6,769 bases of DNA from VAZQ01 sp036406655. GTDB taxonomy: Bacteria > Pseudomonadota > Alphaproteobacteria > Rhizobiales > Xanthobacteraceae. Positions 1 to 6,769 of the stretch are shown one piece after another (the first letter of the stretch is position 1; every line of letters starts with the position of its first letter). The stretch covers positions 1-6,769 of the forward strand of contig DASXAP010000282.1 in the NCBI GenBank assembly GCA_036406655.1, given 5' to 3'. Both the position numbers and the translations under genes were made by a program. Below the pieces are notes generated by a model that saw only the letters and a list, made by a program, of their open reading frames with translations, was not told the origin of the DNA and did no database searches.

Positions 1-1929
<1,929 letters not shown>

Positions 1930-1933
<4 letters not shown>

Positions 1934-2910
1934 CCGAGCCCCCTCACCCCAACCCTCTCCCCTGCGGGGAGAGGGAGCGCGCCGTGCTCGTTGCCAGGCT
2001 CTCGTTCACTCTCTCGACCGGGGCGCAGGCCGAGCAGATGGCAGATCGCGTAGACGAGGTCGGCGCGGTTCATGGTGTAGAAGTGGAGATCGGTCACGCC
2101 GCGATCGACGAGATCGAGCACCTGCTCGGCGGCGACGGCGGCGGCGATCAGCTTGCGCGTCGCCGCATCCTGCTCGAGCCCATCGAAGCGGCGGGCGAGC
2201 CAATCCGGCACCGAGGCGCCGCAGCGGGCGGCGAAATTCCTGGTCTGGCTGAAGTTCTGCACCGGCAGGATGCCGGGGACGATCGGCACACGGATGCCGC
2301 GGGCACGCACCCGGTCGAGGTAGCGGAAATAGAGATCGTTGTCGAAGAAGAACTGGGTGATGGCGCGGCTCGCGCCGGCATCGACCTTCGCCGCGAGCAT
2401 GTCGAGATCGGCCTCGACCGTCGGGCTGTCCGGATGCTTCTCCGGGTAGGCCGAGACCGAGACCTCGACGTCGGCGAGCCGGGTGATGCCGGCGACGAGA
2501 TCGGCCCCGTTGCGGTAGCCGCCGGGATGCGGCGCGTATCTCTCGGCCGCTCCGCCCGGCGGGTCCCCGCGCAGCGCCACGATGTGGCGCACGCCCGCCG
2601 CGCAATAGTCGCGGATCACGGCATCGATCTCCGCGCGGGTCGCGGCGACGCAGGTGAGATGGGCGGCAGGAGTGAGCGCAGTCTCGGCGAGGATGCGCTT
2701 CACCGTCGCGTGCGTGCGCTCGCGCGTGGAGCCGCCGGCGCCATAGGTGACCGAGACGAAGCTCGGCTCGAGCGGGGCGAGGCGGGCGATCGATTCCCAC
2801 AGCGTCCTCTCCATCTCCTCGGTCCGGGGCGGGAAGAACTCGAAGGAGACGCGGATGCGGCGCTGATCCGCGTTGTGCGCGAAGCGGCTCCTCCGCGGCG
2901 CCGGGTTCAT
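1930..2910 (-). CDS. metF: 5,10-methylenetetrahydrofolate reductase
   Basis: This flavin enzyme reduces 5,10-methylene-THF to 5-methyl-THF, the methyl donor for the neighbouring MetH. The product is 326 aa, a TIM barrel of the MetF/MTHFR family. Visible motifs are SFEFFPPRT (Glu24, equivalent to catalytic Glu28 of E. coli), VSVTYGAGGS, LTCVAA, ALRGDPP (Asp116, flavin contact), SAYPEKHPDSP, AITQFFFDN (Gln186, folate site), PGILPVQNF and the family's usual C-terminal end FYTMNRADLVYAICHLLGLRP. After that end a tail of about 28 residues follows; its last ~15 (LPLPAGERVGVRGLG) are encoded by a palindromic repeat (see 1940-1980) and are unlikely to be structural. The start at 2910 is chosen because the N-terminus then fits the family length, a GAGG ribosome site lies 7 bases upstream, and the ATG overlaps the upstream stop (TGATG). 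The stop overlaps the metH start. Confidence 0.97.
1934..1947 (-). promoter_or_regulatory. metH ribosome binding site, supplied by the repeat
   Basis: On the minus strand GAGGGGG (1945-1939) lies 5 bases before the metH ATG at 1933, a good Shine-Dalgarno. It falls in the outer arm of the palindromic repeat, 7 bases beyond the hairpin stem, so the repeat seems to provide the metH translation signal. Confidence 0.6.
1940..1980. repeat. REP-like palindromic repeat inside the 3' end of metF
   Basis: The core is a perfect 10-bp stem, CCCTCTCCCC (1953-1962) and GGGGAGAGGG (1966-1975), with a 3-base loop, flanked by a CTCACCCCAA segment. This pattern matches, from memory, a dispersed intergenic palindrome common in Hyphomicrobiales genomes; only one copy is in this window. 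It is unusual in being translated: read with metF it gives LPLPAGERVGVRG, a peptide typical of such repeats when translated. In the operon mRNA it would fold into a stable hairpin between the metF body and the metH start, where it could affect mRNA stability or relative expression. It is not followed by a T-run, so it is not a terminator. Confidence 0.75.
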
Positions 2911-3968
2911 CAGGCGACCTCGCGCGCGGCGGAAGCGGCGAGCAGGAGCCGCCGGTCGCGCGCGAGCCAGAGCGAGACGGCGATCTTGTCGGCGCCGGAA
3001 CGATCCGGAGAGAGCCTCGTGTGGGAGACGAGCTCGAGCCCCGCAGCCTTCATCCACTGCTCGATCGTCTCGGGGGCAAAGCCGAGCCGGCGATGCGCAT
3101 GCTGCTCGCGCAGGAACTCGAGCTGGTGCGGGGCGAAATCGATCACGAGCAGCCGGCCGCCGGGCCGCAGCACCCGCGCCGCCTCGGCGATGGCACGCGC
3201 GCCGTCATCGAGAAAGTGCAGCACCTGGTGGATCACCACGGCATCGAAGGAATCTTTCGGCAGCGCGAGATTGTAGATGTCGCCCTGCCGCACGCTGCAG
3301 TGCCGCAGCCCGAGACGGTCGAGCCTGCTGCGGGCGAGCGCCAGCATGTCGAGGGAGAGATCAAGCCCGAGGCCGCGCTCGATTGCGGGGGCAAGCAGCT
3401 CGAGGATGCGGCCGGTGCCGGTGCCGAGATCGAGCAGCGCGCGGATCGGCGCCCCGGCGAGCGCCGTGACGATCGCCTGCTCGACCGCCTCGTCGGCCAC
3501 GTGCAGCCTGCGGATCTCGTCCCACTGCGGGGCATGGCGGCGGAAATAGGCTTGCGCCACTGCGCTGCGCTGCGCCCGCACCGCGGCCAGACGTTCCCGG
3601 TCCCGGCCGACCGTTGCATCGGCGGGATCGAGGCGACCGACGAGCTCGCGGGCAAGGGCGGCCGCCGCGCCCCGCTCGGCCAGGCGGTAGAACCCCCAGG
3701 CCCCCTCGCGGAAGCGCTCGACCAACCCGGCTTGCGACAGCAGTCGCAGATGCCGGGAGATCCGCGGCTGCGACTGGCGCAGGATGTCGGTGAGCTCGGA
3801 GACGGTGAGCTCGGCGTCAGCAAGCAAGGCAAGGATGCGCAGCCGGGTCGCCTCCCCGGCAGCCCTCAGCACGGCGCTCAGCGCCGGGAAGGCGAGATGC
3901 GCCGCAGTGGGCAACGGGTGGGCCGCACCCCCGCTTTGGCTCGAGAACGGCAGATCGCTGTGCAACAT
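2910..3968 (-). CDS. ArsR-family HTH regulator fused to SAM-dependent methyltransferase (SahR-like)
   Basis: The 352-aa protein has two domains. Residues ~28-100 are an ArsR-type winged helix: VLRAAGEATRLRILALL, then ELTVSELTDILRQSQPRISRHLRLL as the recognition region, then the wing GLVERFREGAWGFYRL. Residues ~140-335 are a class I methyltransferase: LLDLGTGTGRILELL (178-192, SAM glycine loop), GLDLSLDMLALAR, QGDIYNLALPKDSFDAVVIHQVLHFLDDG, and EAARVLRPGGRLLVIDF. No metal-binding cysteine pair typical of arsenic or cadmium sensors is seen in the HTH. It heads a tightly overlapping operon with metF and metH, so a role in sensing SAM or S-adenosylhomocysteine is likely. ArsR-type SahR regulators of the methionine cycle are known in Proteobacteria; whether this fused form is one of them is inference. 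It may also retain enzyme activity. The ATG at 3968 lies inside the palindromic operator with no Shine-Dalgarno, so the true start is slightly uncertain; no other ATG fits before the HTH. Confidence 0.9.
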   Translation of the reverse strand: MLHSDLPFSSQSGGAAHPLPTAAHLAFPALSAVLRAAGEATRLRILALLADAELTVSELTDILRQSQPRISRHLRLLSQAGLVERFREGAWGFYRLAERGAAAALARELVGRLDPADATVGRDRERLAAVRAQRSAVAQAYFRRHAPQWDEIRRLHVADEAVEQAIVTALAGAPIRALLDLGTGTGRILELLAPAIERGLGLDLSLDMLALARSRLDRLGLRHCSVRQGDIYNLALPKDSFDAVVIHQVLHFLDDGARAIAEAARVLRPGGRLLVIDFAPHQLEFLREQHAHRRLGFAPETIEQWMKAAGLELVSHTRLSPDRSGADKIAVSLWLARDRRLLLAASAAREVA

Positions 3969-3987
3969 ATAAACGTATGTTTATATG
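3966..3987. promoter_or_regulatory. Palindromic operator at the ArsR-methyltransferase gene start
   Basis: Perfect inverted repeat with arms CATATAAAC and GTTTATATG around a 4-base centre (GTAT). It is AT-rich within very GC-rich surroundings, so it stands out from background. Its size and symmetry suit a dimeric ArsR-type winged-helix protein. It directly abuts a TATAAT box at 3988-3993 on the minus strand and its far arm contains the regulator's start codon, so a bound protein would block transcription initiation of the regulator-metF-metH operon. It also lies 156 bases upstream of the divergent TrmO-like gene, which it might co-regulate. Autoregulation is inferred from position. Confidence 0.8.
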
Positions 3988-3993
3988 ATTATA
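3988..3993 (-). promoter_or_regulatory. -10 element of the regulator-metF-metH operon
   Basis: A perfect TATAAT reads on the minus strand 19 bases before the ATG at 3968. No convincing -35 hexamer lies at the ideal 16-18 base spacing; TTGCAA at 4006-4001 is only 7 bases away from it, but is 15 bases from an alternative -10, TATAAA, inside the palindrome. Transcription from TATAAT would begin inside the palindrome and leave a leader of roughly a dozen bases. Confidence 0.55.
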
Positions 3994-4060
3994 GGGGCGA
4001 TTGCAATGCGGGAGCGGCCAATTTCGCAAGCGAGCCTTGCCGAGCCGGCTCGTCCACATG

Positions 4061-4110
4061 GGCTATGCTTTGTCCGCACTCACAACCGGCGCTTGGCGGG
4101 GAGCATAGCC
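4061..4110. repeat. Long-loop inverted repeat upstream of the TrmO-like gene
   Basis: GGCTATGCT (4061-4069) and AGCATAGCC (4102-4110) are perfect 9-base inverted arms separated by 32 bases, and two further T-G wobble pairs can extend the stem inward. The structure ends about 33 bases before the ATG at 4144. It could be a leader RNA hairpin or two half-sites for a protein. It does not match a riboswitch class I can recognise. Confidence 0.45.
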
Positions 4111-4143
4111 GGCACGGCAAGGCACGGCACTCGAGAGACGAGC

Positions 4144-4641
4144 ATGGACGAGTTCGGCATCCGGGAAGGCGAGGTGACGGTCGATCTGCCCACCGGGTTC
4201 GATGCCTCGCTCTATTTTATCGGCCGCATCCGCACGCCGTGGAAGCATCGGGACGACTGCCCGAAGAACGCCAGGGAGTCGCAAGAGCTGTGCACGGTGG
4301 AGGTGGATCCCCGCTGGGCGCAGGCGCTGACCGGGCTGGGAAGCTGCACGCATCTCATCCTGCTCTATTGGATGAACCGCTCGCGGCGCGACCTCGTCCT
4401 GCAGGCGCCGAGGCATTACCGCGCCGGGCGCGGCACGTTTGCCCTGCGCTCGCCCGCGCGCCCGAACCCGATCGCGCTGAGCGTGGTGCAGCTCGTGCGG
4501 ATCGAAGGCTCGCGGCTGTCGGTCGTCGGTCTCGACTGCCTCGACGGTACTCCGCTCATCGACATCAAGCCTTATTTCGCCTCGACCGACGCCTTCCCCG
4601 AAGCCGTCGTGGGCTGGCATGACGCAGAGCGAAACAGCTGA
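4144..4641 (+). CDS. trmO: TsaA/TrmO-family tRNA (adenine-N6)-methyltransferase
   Basis: The family uses SAM to N6-methylate t6A37 in the anticodon loop of certain tRNAs, giving m6t6A. The 165-aa product is essentially one TsaA (YaeB) beta-barrel domain: FIGRIRTPWKHRDDCPKNARES (25-46), VEVDPRWAQALTGL, HLILLYWMNRSRRDLV, then the hallmark GRGTFALRSPARPNPIALSVV (95-115) and CLDGTPLIDIKPYF (132-145). It lacks the C-terminal extension of the ~235-aa E. coli TrmO, as do many alphaproteobacterial homologs, so its exact substrate is less certain. The ATG at 4144 is preferred because the recognisable domain begins soon after it and GAGAG lies 6 bases upstream; the frame stays open further 5' but that stretch looks non-coding. 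It is divergent from the methionine operon and, like it, belongs to SAM/SAH metabolism, so sharing the operator at 3966-3987 is possible but unproven. Confidence 0.85.
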   Translation: MDEFGIREGEVTVDLPTGFDASLYFIGRIRTPWKHRDDCPKNARESQELCTVEVDPRWAQALTGLGSCTHLILLYWMNRSRRDLVLQAPRHYRAGRGTFALRSPARPNPIALSVVQLVRIEGSRLSVVGLDCLDGTPLIDIKPYFASTDAFPEAVVGWHDAERNS

Positions 4642-4781
4642 ATTGTCCGCAGCTTATCGCGATCCGCCGCGGTCCTTTCCGAGCCCTCCCGAGCCGGTCC
4701 GCGGGCTTAATTTTCCAAGCCTTCTTTGAACCTGCCGGCGTCCCGAGCCGACCAATCAGCAGAAACGATCGGGGTGCGTCC

Positions 4782-5444
4782 ATGAACAATTTTTGCCGCC
4801 TCGCGGCCACGACCGTGGTTGCCTCCCTCGCTGCAACCGCCTTTCTCTCCACCGCCTGCGCCAATCCGTTCGGGGCGATGTTCGGCCCGTTGCGGCCGCC
4901 GGCGCCGGCCCAGGCCTATGCCTACGCCAATCCGAGCGAGGGGATCGGCGAGGTTCGCGGCGATCTGCAGCGCCAGGTGGTCGACTATCGGACCAGCGAG
5001 GCGGCGGGCACGATCATCGTCGATACCCCGCACACCTACCTCTATCTCGTCCTCGGCGGCGGCAAGGCCATCCGCTACGGCATCGGGGTGGGACGCGAGG
5101 GCTTCACCTGGGCGGGCGTCAAGAGCATCGAACGCAAGGCCGAGTGGCCCGACTGGACCCCGCCACCCGAGATGATCGCCCGACAACCCTATCTGCCGCG
5201 TTTCGTCGCCGGCGGCGAGAGCAATCCGCTCGGCGCCCGCGCGCTGTATCTGAGCGGCTCGGTCTACCGCATCCACGGCACCAATGCCCCTTCGACCATC
5301 GGTCAGCAGGTCTCCTCCGGCTGCATCCGCATGGTGAACGAGGATGTCATCGACCTCTACAAGCGCGTCCACGTCGGCACCAAGGTGGTGGTGCTGCCGA
5401 TGAGCGGGCAGCGCGCGGCAAGCGGCGGACGCGGCATCTACTGA
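4782..5444 (+). CDS. Exported L,D-transpeptidase, YkuD fold (ErfK/YbiS/YcfS/YnhG type)
   Basis: YkuD enzymes make 3-3 peptidoglycan cross-links, or attach proteins to peptidoglycan, in the periplasm using a catalytic cysteine. The 220-aa protein begins with a signal peptide: Arg6, then a hydrophobic stretch to ~25, with a TACA|N site that fits signal peptidase I. A cysteine at 26 is near a lipobox-like LSTAC, but the -3 residue does not fit well. A Pro/Ala-rich linker (~35-50) leads to the catalytic domain (~75-206): GTIIVDTPHTYLYLVL, the strand GKAIRYGIGVGREGFTW, the YRIHGTN motif with His165, and SSGCIRMVNEDVIDLY with catalytic Cys181 and Arg183. The ATG at 4782 is chosen because it starts the signal peptide; GGGG lies a few bases upstream. 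Which of the several paralogs usual in these bacteria this is cannot be told. Confidence 0.93.
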   Translation: MNNFCRLAATTVVASLAATAFLSTACANPFGAMFGPLRPPAPAQAYAYANPSEGIGEVRGDLQRQVVDYRTSEAAGTIIVDTPHTYLYLVLGGGKAIRYGIGVGREGFTWAGVKSIERKAEWPDWTPPPEMIARQPYLPRFVAGGESNPLGARALYLSGSVYRIHGTNAPSTIGQQVSSGCIRMVNEDVIDLYKRVHVGTKVVVLPMSGQRAASGGRGIY

Positions 5445-5544
5445 GCTGCCGGCGGCGGCCAGCGCGCTCCCGCCAATCATTAACCGTAGGGCGCCATCGT
5501 CGGTTGGGCCGGGCGGACGCATCTGGTCTGCCCGATCCGGCCGA

Positions 5545-5573
5545 TTGCGTTTCGGCAACCTGCCGACTACATT
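5545..5573 (+). promoter_or_regulatory. Candidate promoter of the Xre-RES toxin-antitoxin pair
   Basis: TTGCGT (5545-5550) and TACATT (5568-5573) are separated by exactly 17 bases, and predicted initiation near 5580 would give a ~25-base leader before the ATG at 5605. The hexamers match consensus 3/6 and 4/6, so the call rests mainly on spacing and position. Confidence 0.4.
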
Positions 5574-5581
5574 ACCGGCAG
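5560..5581. promoter_or_regulatory. Candidate toxin-antitoxin operator (inverted repeat)
   Basis: CTGCCG (5560-5565) and CGGCAG (5576-5581) form a perfect 6-base inverted repeat with a 10-base centre that encloses the candidate -10 box. Antitoxin-toxin complexes of this type usually repress their own promoter, so this is the natural binding-site candidate. Six-base arms in GC-rich DNA can arise by chance. Confidence 0.4.
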
Positions 5582-5604
5582 ATGCCGCCTCCAGGGCCCC
5601 TCGA

Positions 5605-6045
5605 ATGTCCAGCCAGCCGGTCATAGCGACGGTCTACAGAAAATTGGGTGGCCGTCGGGTTCTCGGTGAGGAGGTCGCCTCCGATGCCGATCTCGCTCGG
5701 ATCGTCCGCCGCCAGATCTCGCTGCGCGCGCTGCTGCACGCCAGGCGTAGCGGCTTCTCGGAGAAAGAGATCGGGGAATTGATCATACCGGAGCGAACCC
5801 GGCGGCATCGCAAAGCCAAGCGGCAGCCGTTGTCGATCGAGGAATCGGATCGCTTGGTGCGCTTGACGCGCATCCAGTCCCTGGCCGAGGACGTCTTCGG
5901 GGATCCGAAAAATGCCAATCGCTGGCTCCGCCAGGGATTGGGAATTCTCGGCGGAAGCTCGCCCCTCGAGATCGCGCGAACCGACGCAGGCGCCCGAGTC
6001 GTTGAGCAGGTTTTGGCGAAGATCGACTGGGGCGCGGCCGCTTGA
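5605..6045 (+). CDS. Antitoxin of the Xre/MbcA/ParS family (DUF2384)
   Basis: It neutralises the RES toxin encoded immediately downstream and probably represses the shared promoter. The 146-aa product has an N-terminal Xre-like helical DNA-binding region (~25-75; the segment ISLRALLHARRSGFSEKEIGELIIPERTRRHR is typical) and a C-terminal toxin-binding domain (~76-143) with LSIEESDRLVRLTRIQSLAEDVFGD, NRWLRQGLGILGGSSPLEIARTDAGARVVEQVLAKIDWG. That C-terminal pattern (NRWL, LGG-SPLE, T--GA--V, L-RI--G) is the hallmark of the MbcA/ParS/Xre partners of RES toxins. The ATG at 5605 has AGGG ~9 bases upstream; an in-frame TTG at 5545 would coincide with the candidate -35 box and adds a non-conserved stretch, so it is not favoured. 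The stop touches the toxin's ATG with no gap. Confidence 0.92.
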   Translation: MSSQPVIATVYRKLGGRRVLGEEVASDADLARIVRRQISLRALLHARRSGFSEKEIGELIIPERTRRHRKAKRQPLSIEESDRLVRLTRIQSLAEDVFGDPKNANRWLRQGLGILGGSSPLEIARTDAGARVVEQVLAKIDWGAAA

Positions 6046-6513
6046 ATGCGGCTGTGGCGCTTGTCGAGCGTCCGGCGCGCCCGTGACTTCGACGGCGGCT
6101 ACGGGCTGTCGAATGACGGCCGCTGGAACACGAGGGGCCGGCCGGTAACCTACTGCGCCACCGTGCCGTCGCTCGCAATCCTCGAAAAGCGCGTCCACGT
6201 CAGCGATGTCGGGCTGTTGCCGCCCCAAGCCTTGGTCGAATACCACGTTCCGGACGACCTCCCGAGTCTCGAGATGCGGATCGACCGCTTGCCCGCGGAC
6301 TGGAGAAGGCGGCAGGCGCATACGCAAATGCTCGGCGACGAATGGCTCGACAAGACCGCGCAGGCCATGCTCATCGTTCCCTCGGTGATCGTGCCGATCG
6401 GCGGCGCGCCCGATCGCAATGTCCTCATCAACCATCGCTACGCGGAGGTGGCGCGGATTGCGATCACCGCCGTCACCCCATTGCGGCTCGATCCACGGCT
6501 TTTTCAGCCGTAG
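6046..6513 (+). CDS. RES-domain toxin (MbcT/ParT-like, NAD+-consuming)
   Basis: RES-domain toxins of Xre-RES modules deplete NAD+ (NAD+ phosphorylase or hydrolase) or ADP-ribosylate a target, stopping growth when the antitoxin is lost. The 155-aa protein shows LWRLSSVRRARDFDGGYGLSNDGRWNTRGRPVTYCA (3-38), ILEKRVH (45-51), and VPSVIVP with NVLINHRYAEV (111-135). The conserved polar residues Arg26, Tyr36, Glu47 and Ser113 occur in the expected order, with the first three spaced 10 and 11 apart as I recall for characterised members, so the active site looks intact. Length is typical. The ATG directly follows the antitoxin TGA (TGAATG), which implies translational coupling and excess antitoxin. 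The LINH near the end replaces the commoner LINP, a minor deviation. The biochemical activity (phosphorolysis versus ADP-ribosylation) cannot be read from the sequence. Confidence 0.92.
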   Translation: MRLWRLSSVRRARDFDGGYGLSNDGRWNTRGRPVTYCATVPSLAILEKRVHVSDVGLLPPQALVEYHVPDDLPSLEMRIDRLPADWRRRQAHTQMLGDEWLDKTAQAMLIVPSVIVPIGGAPDRNVLINHRYAEVARIAITAVTPLRLDPRLFQP

Positions 6514-6547
6514 GCTCGGCAGGCGAGCCTCGAAACCGGAAGCCGAC

Positions 6548-6769
6548 GTGACGACGTTCTCCGTTCCCGCCCCCCGCGAGAGCTTCGAGGTCGAGCTCGA
6601 GGACGGCGCCCGGATCAAGCTGCGCCGGCACGGCCGCCAGGACGGGGTCCGGCTCCTCGTCACCCACGGCAACGGCTTTGCCGCCGACGCCTATATGCCG
6701 TTCTGGCAGCTGCTGCTGCCCCGCTACGACCTCCTCGTGTTCGATTTCCGCAACCACGGGCAGAACACG
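6548..6769 (+). CDS. Alpha/beta hydrolase, N-terminal part (runs off right edge)
   Basis: The first 74 codons of an alpha/beta-fold hydrolase are present. They include a beta-strand pair (SFEVELEDGARIKLRRHG), the oxyanion-loop segment LLVTHGNGFAADAYMPFW (HGNG, ~residues 39-42), and LVFDFRNHGQN, the usual strand and turn before the nucleophile elbow, which lies outside the window. The substrate cannot be told. A GTG start at 6548 is chosen: no ATG is available in frame, GGAAG lies about 6 bases upstream, and the product then begins like other family members. The gene begins 34 bases after the toxin stop with no evident terminator, so read-through from the toxin-antitoxin unit is possible, but a functional tie is not suggested by the family. 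Confidence 0.85.
   Translation, partial: MTTFSVPAPRESFEVELEDGARIKLRRHGRQDGVRLLVTHGNGFAADAYMPFWQLLLPRYDLLVFDFRNHGQNT

Noticed and set aside
2911..3057. Earlier in-frame start for metF at 3057
   Set aside because: It would add 49 residues overlapping the methyltransferase coding region; family length, the GAGG site and the TGATG overlap support 2910.
1984..3276. 430-codon plus-strand open frame antisense to metF and the methyltransferase domain
   Set aside because: Same shadow effect; the true reading is on the minus strand with clear family motifs.
3988..4143. SAM-type riboswitch in the leader of the TrmO-like gene
   Set aside because: No match to the conserved core of the SAM or SAH riboswitch classes I can recall; only a simple inverted repeat is seen.
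3021..4622. 533-codon plus-strand open frame spanning the regulator, the intergenic region and the TrmO-like gene
   Set aside because: It is out of frame with the TsaA motifs and antisense to the HTH-methyltransferase; it crosses an operator region and has no domain of its own.
4681..4715. Possible terminator AGCCC...GGGCT followed by TAATTTT after the TrmO-like gene
   Set aside because: The stem is only 5 bp with a long loop and the T-run is short and interrupted; not enough to call.
4726..4754. TTGAAC as -35 box for the L,D-transpeptidase gene
   Set aside because: No acceptable -10 hexamer lies 16-19 bases downstream.
4707..5624. 305-codon minus-strand open frame over the L,D-transpeptidase
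   Set aside because: The plus strand carries the signal peptide and the HGTN/SGCIRM catalytic motifs; the minus frame is a shadow.
5572..6672. 366-codon minus-strand open frame over the toxin-antitoxin pair
   Set aside because: Antisense to two abutting genes with clear Xre/MbcA and RES motifs; no recognisable domain.

Overview
The window is GC-rich bacterial chromosome. It reads like an alphaproteobacterium, most likely a member of the Hyphomicrobiales (Rhizobiales). That guess rests on the codon bias, on an ArsR-methyltransferase gene heading a metF-metH cluster, and on a palindromic GGGGAGAGGG-type repeat familiar from that order. No rRNA, tRNA, insertion sequence or CRISPR array is visible.

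Minus strand, 3968 down to 1: a compact three-gene methionine-cycle operon, cut by the left window edge. The first gene encodes an ArsR-type winged-helix domain fused to a class I SAM-dependent methyltransferase domain (SahR-like). It is followed by metF (methylenetetrahydrofolate reductase) through a TGATG stop/start overlap. metH (cobalamin-dependent methionine synthase, N-terminal 644 residues only) follows through an ATGA overlap. MetF makes the 5-methyl-THF that MetH uses to methylate homocysteine, and the regulator probably reads SAM or SAH to set expression. A perfect 9+4+9 palindrome sits directly against a TATAAT box and contains the regulator's start codon, so it is a strong autoregulatory operator candidate. 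The last ~15 codons of metF, and the metH ribosome binding site, are formed by a REP-like hairpin repeat.

Plus strand, 4144 to 5444: a divergent gene for a TsaA/TrmO-type SAM-dependent tRNA methyltransferase, then an exported YkuD-fold L,D-transpeptidase that remodels peptidoglycan. The 176 bases between the divergent starts hold the operator and a separate long-armed inverted repeat.

Plus strand, 5605 to 6513: a Xre/MbcA/ParS-type antitoxin and a RES-domain toxin, abutting as TGA-ATG. This is a type II toxin-antitoxin pair of the NAD+-degrading class, with its own candidate promoter and operator. From 6548 to the right edge is the N-terminal part of an alpha/beta hydrolase.

The most interesting features are the regulator-enzyme fusion heading metF-metH with its start-codon operator, and the mobile-type repeat that has become part of metF coding sequence and of the metH translation signal. 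The long open frames antisense to metH, metF and the regulator are shadows caused by high GC.
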